Positions 22,238 through 36,300 of a stretch of DNA of 64,000 nucleotides are shown piece by piece. Each line of letters starts with the position of its first letter. The first letter of the stretch is position 1. This DNA is from Oxyruncus cristatus (lineage: Eukaryota; Chordata; Aves; Passeriformes; Cotingidae): contig VXAY01005987.1 in assembly GCA_013399855.1 (NCBI GenBank), positions 94,208 through 158,207 of the forward strand. The letters are read 5' to 3'. The translations under genes and the position numbers were made by a program. The notes below the pieces were generated by a model, which was not told the origin of the DNA, searched no databases, and saw only the letters and a program-made list of their open reading frames with translations.

Positions 22238-25200
22238 CCCCCCCCTTCTTTTTTTTTTTTTTTTTGCTTTCTACTTTCTCTGATTTCTTTCCCTTAATTT
22301 AAAGTCTGTAAAAACTTGTCCAGTTCTTGAAGATCTCATTCCCAGTGTACTTCACATCTCTCAGCTTCCTTCTCTCAATACATTTCTTTGATTTCTCTAA
22401 AAAAATTCAACTAGCATCCAGTCCACCAAAGAACTAGTCCATCATATTCTCTGCTGCCGTTTCCAAGTTGGGGCTTTGTGCTTAAATGGGAGTGATGCAG
22501 CTAAGAACTTAACAGTGACCCTTACTGATACAAATACAACTTCTAAAGTTTGTGATAATACATATGCAAAAAGAAGTGGAAAGATGATTAAATAAATAAT
22601 TTTGATTCTCACGAGATTCAAAGGTTACTTTATGGTTATTATACCATGGACAAAACAATACTTGAGGCAAAACTTGATTTCCAGTGTAAATGGTATATTG
22701 CACTGCATTCAAGAAAACAGAAGGTTGACTCACTGCCGTGTTGTCAGCCTATATTGAACTGAAACAAATTCAAGACTTAATTCATAATACAATAGTATTC
22801 TCAGCAGTTGCACTGCTATTGCTATTGCCCAGGTTATTTAAGTATTCCATAAATAATTGCTCAGAAAGGCACAACTGACAGTGTGCATAGACTGGATGAT
22901 GAATCATCAGGTAGTTTAAGTAAAATTTTGCTTGATTAACTGTTTTGTTTTTAAACCACCTGTACTGTATTGTCTGATGTACCAGCACAGATCAAATTGT
23001 TCTCAGTCTTTTTCTGAAAACCAGACAAGCTTACAAATGAACAGTTTTATTGTGTTATGGAACTCATGCCAAACTGAAAAGCTGTGTATTGTGTGATTCC
23101 AGCTACCTATTTTTTGGCCAAGAATTTAATGTCAGCCATTGTTATATATGAAACTAGCCCAGATATATCAGACACTAATACCATTGTGTCATATGGAAAT
23201 AATTTTAGTTTTTGTCTCCCCATCTTCAAAACAGATTTGTTAGTCCTCTTGAAATGTAGTTTCTCACTTGACTTCTATTTTGGTCAGCTGGCAACCAAAG
23301 AGATTACAGCTTGAGTATTTTCAGATGGAAGCATTAATGAACAAAGCCCACTGATTTGAGTCAAAGCATACCTGACTTCCATCATTGTAAATGTTGCCAA
23401 TGCATGCACTTCTTTGTTTAGACCAGCAGATGAGGTATTTACATGTCTAAAGATGCACAAAAGCACCTAATGCAGTTTATAAAAGCATCTAAATGAACAA
23501 GAACCTTCCTTCCATGGACTTTCATGGGAGTCATATCCTTAATAATGTCAATCAGAAATCTCTTCTTCCAAAAGGTAAACATCAAAATTTAACACTCAAA
23601 GCAATAAAACGAAATTTAAACTAGGGTATTAAAAATTTATTACCTCTGTATCTCGAAAAAAATTATCTTACATAACAGAATAAGCTTTATATCCAGCTTC
23701 TGCAGTTGCAAGGTTGTTCCTCCTGGCGTATATACAGTTTTAGACTACTACCTTTATACAATATATTACAATAGAATGTTTATGTTATAGCAAGGTTTTT
23801 CTCATCTTCATGTGACTGAAGTTTTTCACTCAGTCCTAAGGAAGGAAGAGTTACAAATTAATAGTATAGAAGACCATTTTTTGTAGACACAGTATTGTGT
23901 CACTGCTGACATAAAAACAACACTAACAAAATTGCTAACCACTTGGTCTCACATGTGCACCTAAAGGACTTAAGGTAATCTTTCTTAACTGTTCCACTAA
24001 TTGTTGGTGCGTTGATTTTTGGGTGGAGAACAGTGAGGAGGGAATTGCTAACTTGGTCTTACATGTATTTACTGGATCCTTCTCTGCCACATTTTCCCCG
24101 GATAATTAATACTCATTCCTTTTTCAGCTGAATCCTGAGATTCAGTTAAGATCAGAATCTTAGCGTGCTGGGAACTGTGCAAATATGCAGTCAAAAGAAG
24201 GAAAAACAGTATAGCAATAAATGAAAGAGTTGAAACATCTACCACCATTGGAGAATCAGGACACAGTACCCGGTTACTTTCAGTAAATTCCCACACATAA
24301 GTAGAAGTCCCATTTCTGTTGGAAAATCTACTGTAACTCCTATCAAGCAGAGACAGAGTAGTAAAAATGTTACAACAGAGAATGTAAGCTATAAATTCTC
24401 ATCCTAATGAAGGTATAAAGACAAAACATAAAGAACAGCTGAGAAAAAAATGCAGTTGTTCTAGACTCTAAAATACACTTAAGACTGTATTTTACACAGG
24501 CAGCAAAACACCAGTCTTTCAATAAGCACATACAGCTTTTTCTTTATTAACTCCTCAAAATGGTATTTCAAGAAATAATACTCAATGACACATTAAAATT
24601 CTGTTTCTGGAAGACTAGCAGAAAAGAATAATATTACCTATTTTGCTGTATGCTATTTAGAATTGCTTTTGGTATTCTATCCTTTATATGCTACAGGAGC
24701 ACGCAAAGCTATATTCAGTTCAAATGACACATCCGAACAACTCATATCAGAGGCTATTTAAGGCATGCAGGCTAGCACATCAAAGGGGATGAGCCTAGAA
24801 CAAAGAGATGCAAGGCCAAGCTCCACTACTATTTCAGGCTGTCTCTTGTGAAGAACTTAGGTGTCAGTTATGAGGATCATATAAATGTTTTATGTTTTGC
24901 ACAATCACTATTAATTATGACCTACATTAGCAGTCAAAAAAACCTCAGAAGTAAGACCCTGCAAGACTGTAGACAGTCATTTCAGGTGAATTACTGGTGT
25001 GATCCTACAGAATGTCAGTAAATAAGGAGATAACCTCCCGACAATAATTATTGAGGCAGTAGAAAAACAAACAAACAAAATGCATAGCAGTGTCATGTTA
25101 TCTAATCAAAATGTTGTGTTTGTGTAGAGCTTACTTTGAAATGTATCCATTTGAAAATACTTAACCCTTCTGACATGGCTATTCTAATATATTTTATTCA

Positions 25201-27203
25201 ACTCATGAAAAAAGGATTTATAATATTCAAGATTTATAGTATAAGATACATCTGCTGTTTTGGATACACTAATAACTAATAACATCACTATTTTGGCATG
25301 GTTTTGTGTAATCTTCGAATACCCATGCTCAGAACAAAATTAATACTATGAGAATTTAAAATCTCAGGGCAGGATATTGCACCTTCATTTAAGTGGCATG
25401 AGATATGGATGTCCAATGAGCTGTGCTGGAGAAGAGGGCTGTGTGCTGCCACAAAAGCCTTTTGCAGCAGTAAATATTGGAAGCTTTCATAAAGCCATGA
25501 CTAGAACTACAGTAAGCTTTACTCTGACCAACAAATTGTAGACAGTAACTAAAAGTGACCCAATTATTTCTGGAAAGAATAGCTCTTCAGAATTTGAAGT
25601 TGAACTATATAGACGGGAGGAGAAAAAGAGTAAAATGATCATGTATGACAATTCAGTAGTAGGAAAACTGAATACCAGGTTTTATTGTTTTTCCATGAAA
25701 GAACATAATAATACAAGCTATTGTAATTGTTTTCTAACAACAGGTTTTTCCATAAATAACATTTGTGTTTTAATTACACTGTTAAAGCTGTGTGAAGAGA
25801 ATTTATTTTGTAGATACTGTTTCTTTACAACCATTCTCAGTATTACTCATTAAACTAGCATGCCACTGAGATAAATGAGCATTCTTATACTATTCCTTTA
25901 AATCACTGAAACATCTGTATAACTCCTTAGCACTGATTTAACTATTGATGTAGCTGAAAATATAATCAGCTGAGCATCTTGCTCCCTTTACCATAATCTA
26001 ATATCTCTGTTGAATTATGAAATCACAGACTTGCATAAGGGTCTCATATAGCTATAAACCTTTTTATTACCATAACAGGGTTTCTCAGTTGCTGTTACTG
26101 TTCCTCTGGGAACTTATTTGTTAGTGAAAGGTTTTCCCCCCATATAACTTAACTAACCCTTAAAAGGATTCTTCAAATACACTTAGAAACATGAAAACAA
26201 CAAATCACTTACAAAGAATAAATTCTCTTGATAAAAATAATACTAATTTTTTTTTCTAATAGCAGATGCTGTGACACAACCTTCACTAGTTATTTTTTGC
26301 TACAAATGAAACTTCCAAGGAAGAAATAGTCAAGAAAGAAACCAAAGTTTGCCAGGAACAGAGCTACATTTCTGAAGTCCTCTAAATGGTGCAAAGGCCA
26401 CTTAAATTAAAAAAAAAAAAAATCCAAATAGTGACTCCTGACTCTGTTTAGAGTCTCGACACATAGTGTCTGCAAAGAACAGTATATATTAAAGCAGTCT
26501 GTAGTACTATTAACCTGGCTAAACCCTATTCAGCACAAAGACTGCAGAAATGAGCCGTGTAACTTTGGCTATGATCAAAACTGACCTTACAGTTATTATT
26601 TAAAATCTATTTTCTGGGACTTGTACCCCCTTTCACTGTTATATCCATCTACTGTCTCTTGCCTTAAACTGGACTCCTATGCCACTGGCACTTTTGGTCA
26701 TTACATACACTGAACACCCCAATGACTAGGTCTTAGAGCAGTCCCACAGCCGAAGTTGCTGGGAGCTCCATGAGATGTTCCAACAAGGACAAGTGTTAAG
26801 TTTCTGTTTTAAAGTTTCATACCCTTACTTCTCAAAATGTAGAACGTTTGGCATTGTCTGTAAGATTAGACAATCAATTAAAACTTACTGTTTTCTACCA
26901 CTCAAGAAGATAGTGAAGGGTCTCACCTTGGTAATTGCCTATAAGCTATATGCCCAGCACAGCTCCAACACTTTTTCTTGGAGTAATGAGCTGGTACTTC
27001 AAATGGGATGAAGAGTCCCCATGACGGATTCCTTGCAGTATGCAGTCCTGAGCAAGTTAAGGGCTATTCTAAGTTACATCAGATTTTCAGCCACAACAAG
27101 GAGACAGAGAAGCTGTATGAAAGCTTGGCCACCTCTCTTCTAAAATACATGCTCTCTTGTAGCAGGTGTTATTCAACAGAAATGTGGCAAACGCGTGCAT
27201 GTG

Positions 27204-27205
<2 letters not shown>

Positions 27206-27254
<49 letters not shown>
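27206..27254 (+). repeat. (CA)n microsatellite, 49 bases
   Basis: Uninterrupted CA dinucleotides (24.5 units), preceded by an imperfect GCGTGCATGTGCT stretch. It falls inside a chance open frame, where it gives a run of Thr-His pairs. Confidence 0.99.
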
Positions 27255-27256
<2 letters not shown>

Positions 27257-29164
27257 ATGCACAGAACCTCTCAGCAACCCAAATCACCCATGATACTTTC
27301 ACGATACTTTTCTTGGACATGAAGATGTAATTAAACAACACTGTTCCTCAAAATAATAGAAAATAAGTAATTAAAAAAAAAAAGGAAGGAAACCTCAAAA
27401 GAAACCCTGCGATCTCTCAAGATAAGCAGTTCTGGACCTTGCACTGTCCTACTAAATGAATATACTGAAGAATTTTACATTAGGACTACAGCATCTACTA
27501 TCAAAATCCATGTAAAAGGGGCCGGGATTTTTCTTAGTACTAAATTATCAGAATTAAAATAGTTTTTTTTTGAAACAACAAGCTGAATCACAATAGTGGC
27601 CCAGCATCTGGCGAGTAATACAACACATTAAGGAGTACCTGAATTACTCATTAGCTTGAAAGACACTGTACTCATTCCAAAAGGCAAAAAATATCCCCAC
27701 TAATAATTGCATCATACAAAGGAGGTCAATAAAGTTAGAAGTAGTTTCCTAATGTTTGTGTTGGGTAAACAAATAAAAAGTAAATAATAATTAAACTTTG
27801 ACCTCTCACTTTTCCTCTCAACCTTTTTCACCAAGTTGGCTAGAATCATTCACTGTCACTTTGTGGTCTCAGCTGAACAAATTATTACAGTGCATTAGTA
27901 CACTCTGTTACTTTTTATCAGTCTTCTCTTTCACTATATCACTGAAGCTGTGGTTGCCTCCAATGAACACCTTTCTCCTCAAGGCTCAAAATCTTTTTCG
28001 TCTTCCTTTTCTCCCCTTATCTTTCACATTGCTTTAGGTGTGAAATTTCAGTTACCCTTTTTCTCTTAGCAAGGAATTCAGTTCTACCCCACTAAAATAC
28101 CTACACGCCATCACCTGCCTGGCTCTTGCTTCCTCTGTATTGTCTGTGGCTGCCTAGCAATTGCCTTCCTCATTTTTTTTTATCTCTTTCTCTCCTCTTC
28201 TTGCATTGATCTCTGCTCTCTGTGTTCAACTTCTAAGTTTTCACTTCTTCCTGATCGATCTCACACACTGAACTTGTCTTTGGAGAACAGTCGCCCAACA
28301 ACCAACCAACTGATATTTTCTATTTCCCCCTTTTAGTCTTCCAAAACCCTGCTTAATCTGAACACTAGCTTGACTTAACACACAAAAGACAAGTTAATGC
28401 GTTCTTTCAGTAAAGACTGTTTAAAACCTATTCTTTCATTTTATTTGCATAGGATAGGCTAGACTAAAACCTGAGCAAATAAATTATGCTGCTCCTTTGA
28501 ATATCTGCCTAACCCTATGTATTATAAGTAAAAAGTTATTTCAAAGTTTTGTGCATGGATTTAAGATCTAGAGGGTCCTGCTGTTTGATTCAAATATATT
28601 TTATTACTACAAAATATTTGTTCTTTGTAAACACCTACATATATAAACAGGGTGGGATTAGCAATAAATAAACTAGTCTTGTTTCCATGGTGGTTGGAGT
28701 AGATGATGACAAAATGTGAAGATAAAAACTGTGCATAAGCACAAATAGTAAAAGACTAACTATATGAATAAAATGCAAACAAAAAAAATGAGAAAGGTGT
28801 AACAATGGAGTGAAGATGGTATAGAATTTAGGATTATGCTGAAAATATTGAATGCAGGGATGAAGACGGGTAACGGGAGTAAAAATTAAAAATTATCAGT
28901 TAATTACAAAACTCATAGAGAAGAGAGGCTCAAGAAGATTAAGCTGAAGGTGACAAGACAGTCTCCAGCCCAAAGTCTCAAAGAACAGGAAGAGGATATA
29001 TGAGGTAGCAAGATCATTGTAATATAGGCATAGAAGAGTAGAATAGCATAGAGCAGCAAAGTAGGAGAGAGGAGAAAGCAATCAGAGCAACAGATGGTTG
29101 GACAGCTTTTTAATAATGTGTATTCTTTTTAGAGAAAGTTTTCAGAGAAAATGTATTTAATTTA
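27255..29164. other. AT-rich DNA, no feature recognised
   Basis: Pyrimidine-rich around 27790-28250, otherwise plain AT-rich sequence. No gene or dated repeat recognised. Confidence 0.45.
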
Positions 29165-30340
29165 AAGAAAAGCAGGTCAAGGAAGGATGAGCAGGTAGAT
29201 CATACAACATCAACTCAGTAGCTTTCTTCAAGGTTCTGGGGTTTATTAGACACTGGAAATGTGGGAGACCTCACATATCTGAAGTTTAGAAAAGCCTTTT
29301 TCATACCAGGTCACATAGGAAATCATTACTCAGCTGATGTAAAATTAGGATTAATAGCAGAAATATTAGGTCAATAGGTAACTAAAGGGAAAATGTTTCA
29401 CAGAATATTCTGAGTTGGAAGGAACCCTCAAGGATCACAGAGTCCAACTTTAAAGTGAGTGGCCCATACAGGGATCAAACCCACAACCTTGGTGTTAACC
29501 TAACTGAAAATGAACACACTTAATGATGGAAAATTTCAGGCTAGAGGGAAGCTATTAAGAGAGTTCCTCAACAATCAGTCTTAGAAAAAAACTTATTTTT
29601 TTCATAATTACTTTGGCCAAAGCATCCCTACTATATTAGTGAACTATCATGATAATTCATTTTCGGGGAGATAATCAATACCGAGGAGCATTGGGATATC
29701 CTTATGCAAAGAACTGCATGACCTTGAGAACATGAATAATACAAATGAAATAAAAATCCATCATATAAATGGCAAGGCCACCTCCCAAAGGACCAATAAA
29801 AACATTTCTTCTATAAGCCAGAATTTCATCAGTTACAAATGACTGAGGTGGAAAAGGATCGGTCATAGGATTTAAGTATGAGTTGTTAGTGTTATATGGA
29901 CAACGCAAGTCTAAGCTGCATCAAACAAGATTTTTCAGGAGAGAAGGAAATACTGATATGGGGGAAATCTAATCATCAGTATCTCTGAATTGCCATAGAA
30001 TCCTGTTCACTCATGTTAAAGAATGATAAGCTTAAATTGGAAGAGGTGCAGAAAAGAGGTGCCAACATGATCAGAGAAATGGAAAATCTATCTGACAAAA
30101 AGAGATTAAAAATGCTTAAGCATATCTGGTCCAGTGAAATAAAAGTCAAGAGAAAATAGTCCAGGGAACCGAATAGTGAAAGAGAAGGAAAAATTATTCA
30201 GTCTAGGGGCCACAGCTGGCATAAGAATGAATAAATACAAGGTGGTCATGAATAAAGTTAGGCTATAAATGAAAAAAATGGAAGTCTAAACATTAAAACA
30301 GTGAGAATCTGTAACAGCCTCGTAATAGGAGAAATGGATG
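29165..30340 (+). mobile_element. Ancient amniote-type CR1 (L3-like) LINE, split by a SINE
   Basis: The sequence follows the ORF2 of the old CR1 copies common in turtles and crocodilians, in order and on the + strand. Near 29275-29330 is the block for the first RT aspartate motif (coding originally for YLDFSKAF-like residues). The GTTCCTCA..ATCAGTCTTAG block near 29563 is the old GVPQGSVLG site. Then come GGACCAATAAAAACATTTCT near 29789, GGAAGAGGTGCAGA..GAG near 30039, and CATGAATAAAGTTAGGCTAT at 30247-30266, followed by the AACAGCCT block near 30313. All frames are broken by stops and indels. The FADD region around 29650 is deleted or lost. Divergence is much higher than in the other CR1 copies, so this insertion probably predates birds or is very early avian. 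Edges are approximate. Confidence 0.75.
29398..29500 (-). mobile_element. Truncated tRNA-Ile-derived SINE with CR1-like tail (TguSINE1-type)
   Basis: On the - strand, 29500-29461 reads like the 3' half of tRNA-Ile(AAT), from the anticodon loop to the acceptor stem. The CCAAGG variable region and the Pol III B-box region GGGTTTGATCCC (standard GGTTCGATCC with a C-to-T change) are clear, then the acceptor-like GTATGGGCC. Next come CACTCACTTTAAA and a CR1-type 3' end (AGTTGGACTCTGTGATCCTT, then TTCCTTCCAACTCAGAATAT) up to 29398. The A box and 5' half of the tRNA are missing, so the copy is 5'-truncated inside the anticodon loop. The composite layout is the known passerine SINE design mobilised by CR1. 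It sits inside the older CR1 at 29165-30340. Confidence 0.85.
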
Positions 30341-33300
30341 CGGCTCCCATGCTCTCCCCAGAATTACACCTAGTGCTTTACAAACCCACAAGGTGGACCA
30401 ATATGAAGTGCTACTTGAAACAGTAAGGAGCTGGAGCTGGCAGCCAAGGAGATCCTTACCCATCTCACGTTTTTAAAATTCTTTAAGTAGCAACTAGCAT
30501 TTTTTCAGAAGCAGCAATGTATGATAAAGAATAAATAGAAGACAACAGAAGATAAGTCTTCTGTTTACAGAGTCGTGTACTTTTTCCATAGACTACATGT
30601 GCTAATTAAACCAATCTATTTAACTTTTTTCTGGAACTCACTATTTCATGCCCCCGAGATATTTGTGATCTTTCCACTTCAACTGCATTTTATTCCTAAA
30701 CTGTTAAATGACATTTTCATATACTTGAATATCAACTCTGCCTTATATAAATACAGCAAAATACATAGGAAGGTTACCCAGCACCATCCACGAAGACTGC
30801 CATTTCTGAGATCACAAATCTATAACTTATACTCTTCTCAATATATCTACATTCCTAATTGTTTAAAGACAGAATAATTTTGCAGGCGTAGTCATTTTTC
30901 TCTGTTTTTACATAACTATTCAGAAGTAGTATAAAAGATGCAGTTAGTTGATGCAGTCTGAATAAATAGAGGGGAAAAAAGAACTTCACAACACCACTGT
31001 ATATGTGTGCCACTCTTCCATTAACAGCCACTTTCCAGAACAGGCTCACACATGAGATTTATTCTTGAGGAGGTAAGAACTCAGAAAAGTTAAGTATTTA
31101 TTTCTTGTAAAGAAAGAGTCTAATCTAACTCTATACATGAATTTAGACAGTTCAATTATCATAGACCCTTGTGAAGGGATAATTAAAGAGCAGTAACCTT
31201 TTCATTTGTCTGAAAATAAATGATTGAGGAGTAAGGAGGAATAAGTGTCACTGAGACCCTGGCAGTCCTTTCTTTTATGATAAAGTCAGGACTTCTTATT
31301 GGATCAAAAGAAGAGCCAAGAACTGTCTGGGAAAGGCATTGTAGGAGATGTTTGATATGGAATTTTCAAAGCTAAGTTAGTGATACAGCTGTTGAACAGC
31401 ATCCTGGTTAATTGTCCCCAGCTCAGTCTCTGGGCCGTTATTTTCCCATCCTCTACATTTGTTATTACCATATTGATGGAGCGTTTACCAGCTTACACTG
31501 CTCACAGCTCCAGGCACCTGACTGAAAGCGTTGTAAACTTCTCCCAAAGCTAGTTTGCAAATTCATATGCTATCATTAAACAGCTTTCTTTTAAATCAAC
31601 TGTGCACTTCCCAGAACAAGCCCATGCTTTAGGTTCAGTAGCCTACTGCAATAGTTGCTTATTTTATTTATAAGTTAAAATTTATTTTAAGTAAATTCAT
31701 AAAAAACACATATATAAAAAAACAAATAGATACTGAGAAAATATACCATTACCAGTAGTGATAGTTAGAATCTGTTTTAACCCTAGCATAATGTAAATAA
31801 GGCAACATTAATAGCAACATCAGAGATCCACTATTTGTACACAAATACAAAAGAAAGAGTAAACAGCTATGTACAAACGATTTCATTCAGAAAACAATTA
31901 TCTGTTCTACTATACACAAGTATACTGTCTCTAATACTGCCTTACAACAAATAGGTATTCACACTTGTGCCATATGACAGTTATTAGCGTGACAGTTATT
32001 TCCCAACACTTCCTGACTGCAGTGAAGGTACAGAGCATTTATATGTGCTAGGAGATAAAAGAATACAGCACAGTGCCTTCAACTCAACCTGCTCTAAATA
32101 AAATGTTGCTTGCCCTCCTTTATCATAGAACTTGCAGAAAAACTCTTTGGACTTGGCTTACAGAGACATCCATCCTAGAGAGCTTTGTGTGGGTCTAGGA
32201 TCGGTGCATTGAGTTTAACAAAAGAAGTTCTGTTCTAGCAGGGCTCAAGGATATGCATTAGCAGCTACACCGGTCAGCACAGTGCCTGTGAAGGGAGAGG
32301 TATAAATGCTCCTGTTTACACTCAGCTGGCTTCATTTCTCCTATCCAAGATATGATCTGCCCTGCACCCACAGACATACGTGGTGTCATGGGATGTGTGG
32401 CTGTACTTCCGTACACCCTAAGTGCAAACCCCATCATCATTCCCAATTTCTCTGCCGCCCTTCGGCTTTTCTGCACCACTCTAGACAGAATCTGACAAAT
32501 TATCGTTCTCCTGAGCTCATTTGAGAGCCGAAAAGTATAGATTGTATTTTTAAAACATGGAGCCCAGAACCCATCTTCTGTTAATTTATGCTTTTAGTAT
32601 TTGCTCTGAACGCTACCTTCCAGATAATCCACATCTCATCACTGGCCATCTTGAACAGCTGACTTGCAATAGATGACTTTGATCCAAGATCCCTAGAAAT
32701 GCAGAATGATTTAAAAAATCACTTTGATAACTGAACCTCAAATTTACATTTAAATGAGGTATTACTTGAAAAAAACAACTATCTCATGTAATTGTAAAAC
32801 TATTAAAATGTTCAGTTTAAGAGCTTCACTACTTTAATGTAGCTCTTAAGTACTGACTTTGATCAAAGCTGAGGTGTTTCATTTATTAAAATGAAATGTA
32901 TTCATTTATATGTGTGTAGTATTGCAGCTTCACCAAGATCTCTTAAATAAGTTATAAAAAAAGGTGTTGGATAAATATAATCTTAGGCACAATACACTGC
33001 TCAGTGCTTTCCATATAAATCCTTAGATCAGTATTGCTGAGCAAAATGACTGGAGAATTGCATTTATTTCTGCTGTCACTTTAATGTTCAGTCTTATTTC
33101 TGGCACTTTCTAATCAGCTAATTGGTTTCGACCTTGCTGGGCTCTGCAAATGCAGTCCACGCAGCAAACTATACAAAGAGAGCAGCTGGTCCCATAATGT
33201 CATTGTACATCACTTCCTGAATGAGATTTATCTCCCTGATCCAGTCCGTTTTATGATCTGAGGAAAAAAATAATTTCTTGAGAGTTTTTTACTAAAAAAA

Positions 33301-36300
33301 AAAAATGTGTAAATCATAAACACAGAAAAATTTCCACTAAGTGTGAAAACACTGTGAACATGTTGAGTATTCACATTTTTCTTAGGACAGTAGGAAACTA
33401 ATTTGTTTCTTTCCTGGGCCTTTTAAATAGATGATGTTGTTATCTCAGGTGACATGTCTAGCAGAAAGCTAACATGCAGCAGAGGCAGTACACAATACTA
33501 ATGAAACACTCCAGAGGCAAATCTGGTACACACTGTCACTAATTCAAAGTTTACGGTAGGTTTTCTTATCAGTAAAGCCACCTTTTCCATTTTCTCTTTC
33601 TCTGTTGGCTTTATCCATACTAAGCTCAAAGGAACAAGAAAGCTCTCAGACATGGCTTGCTGAATATTGGCATGATTAATACCTGCTCCCTGACAGCTGT
33701 TTGAATTGAGGTGTTCTCTCATTGTAAACAGCCTGGACCGTGTTTGTACTGAGGACTGGCCTTTGAGGAAGGTCTTCTCATACGGACAAGAGGGTGGCAC
33801 GAGAGAGGGGCTGCAAAACCACTCTCCATGCTTGCCCTACTTTCTGCAATACCTGGTATCCCACAAAATAAGCCTGAGCAGTCATGGGCAGGATAACAGC
33901 AGTAGGGATTTTAAAGTAATGCCAATTCTTAACTAGTAACGGGTGCCAACAATTTATTCCATATTAAAAAAAGTGCTGTTTACTCAGCATCACAAGGCAG
34001 CTCCAGCTGAAACACAAATGGGGCCCCATTGATTATGTTCGACAGCACAAGGGCCAGTAATTTAAAGCTTTCAAAGAAAAAAATCTCTTCAACTAATTGC
34101 AGGCCTGTGGCACAACGCTCACCAGATTCCTTAGCAAATCTAAATTGTCTTTTTAATGTAGTCATCACAGCATCTCCATGATAAGGACAAGTATTGTTGC
34201 CATTTCCAGAAAAAACACAGAGGAAAAGATGATGACATGAGGTGATCCAATAATGTACAATACCAATACCTACTACTTACAAGCAAGGGTGCTTTTCTTC
34301 ACACACCTCTTTGTTCAACCAGGATGTATCTTCTGCTAGGTCTGTTGCCTTAAGTCATATTAATTACCTGGGTGGATTCATGGGAAGGAGCCCTATGCCA
34401 AAAGCCATTGTTTTATCAGCCCTGTCCTCTCCTATTAGCTGTAAATGCAAAGGGGTTGCTGCTCACAACCAACTGCAGGCATCTGCCACCATGGTTTCCC
34501 TGAAATTTAGCTGGAACTGATGAGTACCTAGGATAATGTTTGGGAAAAAAACCACAAGATCAAGGATAGCTTGTCTAGTAATTAATTTGATGTGCACTGT
34601 TTACACCTGAACTTGCAACAAACCTCCAAGTTGAAATATTGGTGTTCCCCTCAAAGAGTATCTTCACATGACTGAAGGAATCAAACATTTTTAAGGAACA
34701 CTTGCATTCATTATAGCAATTCACAGCAGAGGGCCCTAAAACATTGTCTCAGCCATGCAGTAACACATTTGATTTCATTTTTTTCTCTTTTTTTTTCCCC
34801 CCAAAAAGCTGCTGATGGATTGCAGTGCCTGACTTCCCATGATACAAAGCAAGACTGATTTTCTGTGGCTCTGAAAAGCCAAATCTCTCTAGGGAGACAA
34901 TGTTTCTTCCTATTGCATCTCCTTTTCCTCTCACCATGTCACATGCACACTTCAGAAGCACAAGACACCTTCCTGTTTTGTGCTGAGTATCATTTTTTGC
35001 TCAATTTCTAATCAGCCATTTGTTAAGGGAGCTGCAAAAGCACACAAAGGCAGCAGCTGTTCCCTCGCTGCTGCGAACGTGCAACTCTGTGAGCAAATGC
35101 TGTTTGAGGCGCTGCTGAGAAGCAGCTGCTGATGCTCACTGAGGCCTCCCCAACACCCCAAACTAAACACTTCTCCTCTGGAATAAGTCTCATGCTATGG
35201 CATGAACAACTGAATTACTACCAGCACTTTTTTTTCATATACCTCATGAAAACTCAAAACATTTTCCCAAGGTGTTACCTTATTAAGAGTAAAATCTAAA
35301 GACACAGATGTTGCTTTAAAAATATGTAATAAATTTATTTTTTAAAATAGTCCACCTGTTTTGCAGCAGAGGTTACTTTACTATTTGGTAGTTTTCACAA
35401 TAATAAAAGCACCAAACAAAATGTGATTACAAAATTACAAGTAATACCTAATTTAGATATACCCACCAAGGAAAGCAAAAATAGAGTGCATTCTAAACCA
35501 CAAGTTAAAGGTACAGAAACGTATTAAGTAATGGACAAAAACCCCAGGACAATTCAAAACTAAAATGAAACATCTAGGTTGATACTCCTTCATCTCATTA
35601 CATCTTGTAACACTTGAACAGTTTTGAAATAAGCAATACCTATTAAATCTGATTTCCTCAGTATTCTAAATTTAGTTTAAAAAAAAAGGGGCGGGGGGAG
35701 AATGAGGTTTTGATGAAAGTGCTCAAACTTACATGAATATAAATAAAGGTTCTAAATGAAAGTTATTGGTGTGCTGCTTCTTTAAATTAGCACCAGCTGA
35801 ATGTGCTAAAATACAAGATCCTGCAGGACCTCAACAGAACTTTCAATACTTTAAGTAGCATTCCTAGGGGTTTTCAAATAAACCAATTTATTCCTTCCCA
35901 AGAAAGAACCAACATTTTTGTGCTTTGCTCCAGTGAAGACCCCTAGTGTCAGCGGAGCTCTCTGGCAGACCAAGACATATGACCACACAGACTAATTTGA
36001 GGTATCTTGGTCCAAACCTCTACTACTCAGGAAATGAAACACTGATACAGCTATTCAGCTCCCAAGGAAGACATATGATCCTCCATTTAAAAAAAAATTA
36101 ATGTGCAGATGAGATCAGTGTTCATGTGAACAGCATTTTTTACTGGAGGGATACTATTTACCTGCATACCTTCATTTTTTGGCTTAGTAATTCAACTAGG
36201 CTTAAAATTAACACCACTGGTTTTGTTAATTAAAAAAACTTTTTTATAGAGTATAGATAAAGATGATCATGTTACCACAGTGAAAACTGCCCAAGAAGTT

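Larger units (their letters stand above)
21848..27205. other. AT-rich DNA, no gene recognised
   Basis: Apart from the 21-bp duplication and the assembly gap listed separately, no repeat or gene was recognised. Open frames stay under about 80 codons and carry no domains. Confidence 0.5.

Noticed and set aside
29461..29500. A functional tRNA-Ile gene on the - strand
   Set aside because: Only the 3' half is present, the A box is missing, and it runs straight into a CR1-like tail; it is a SINE fragment.
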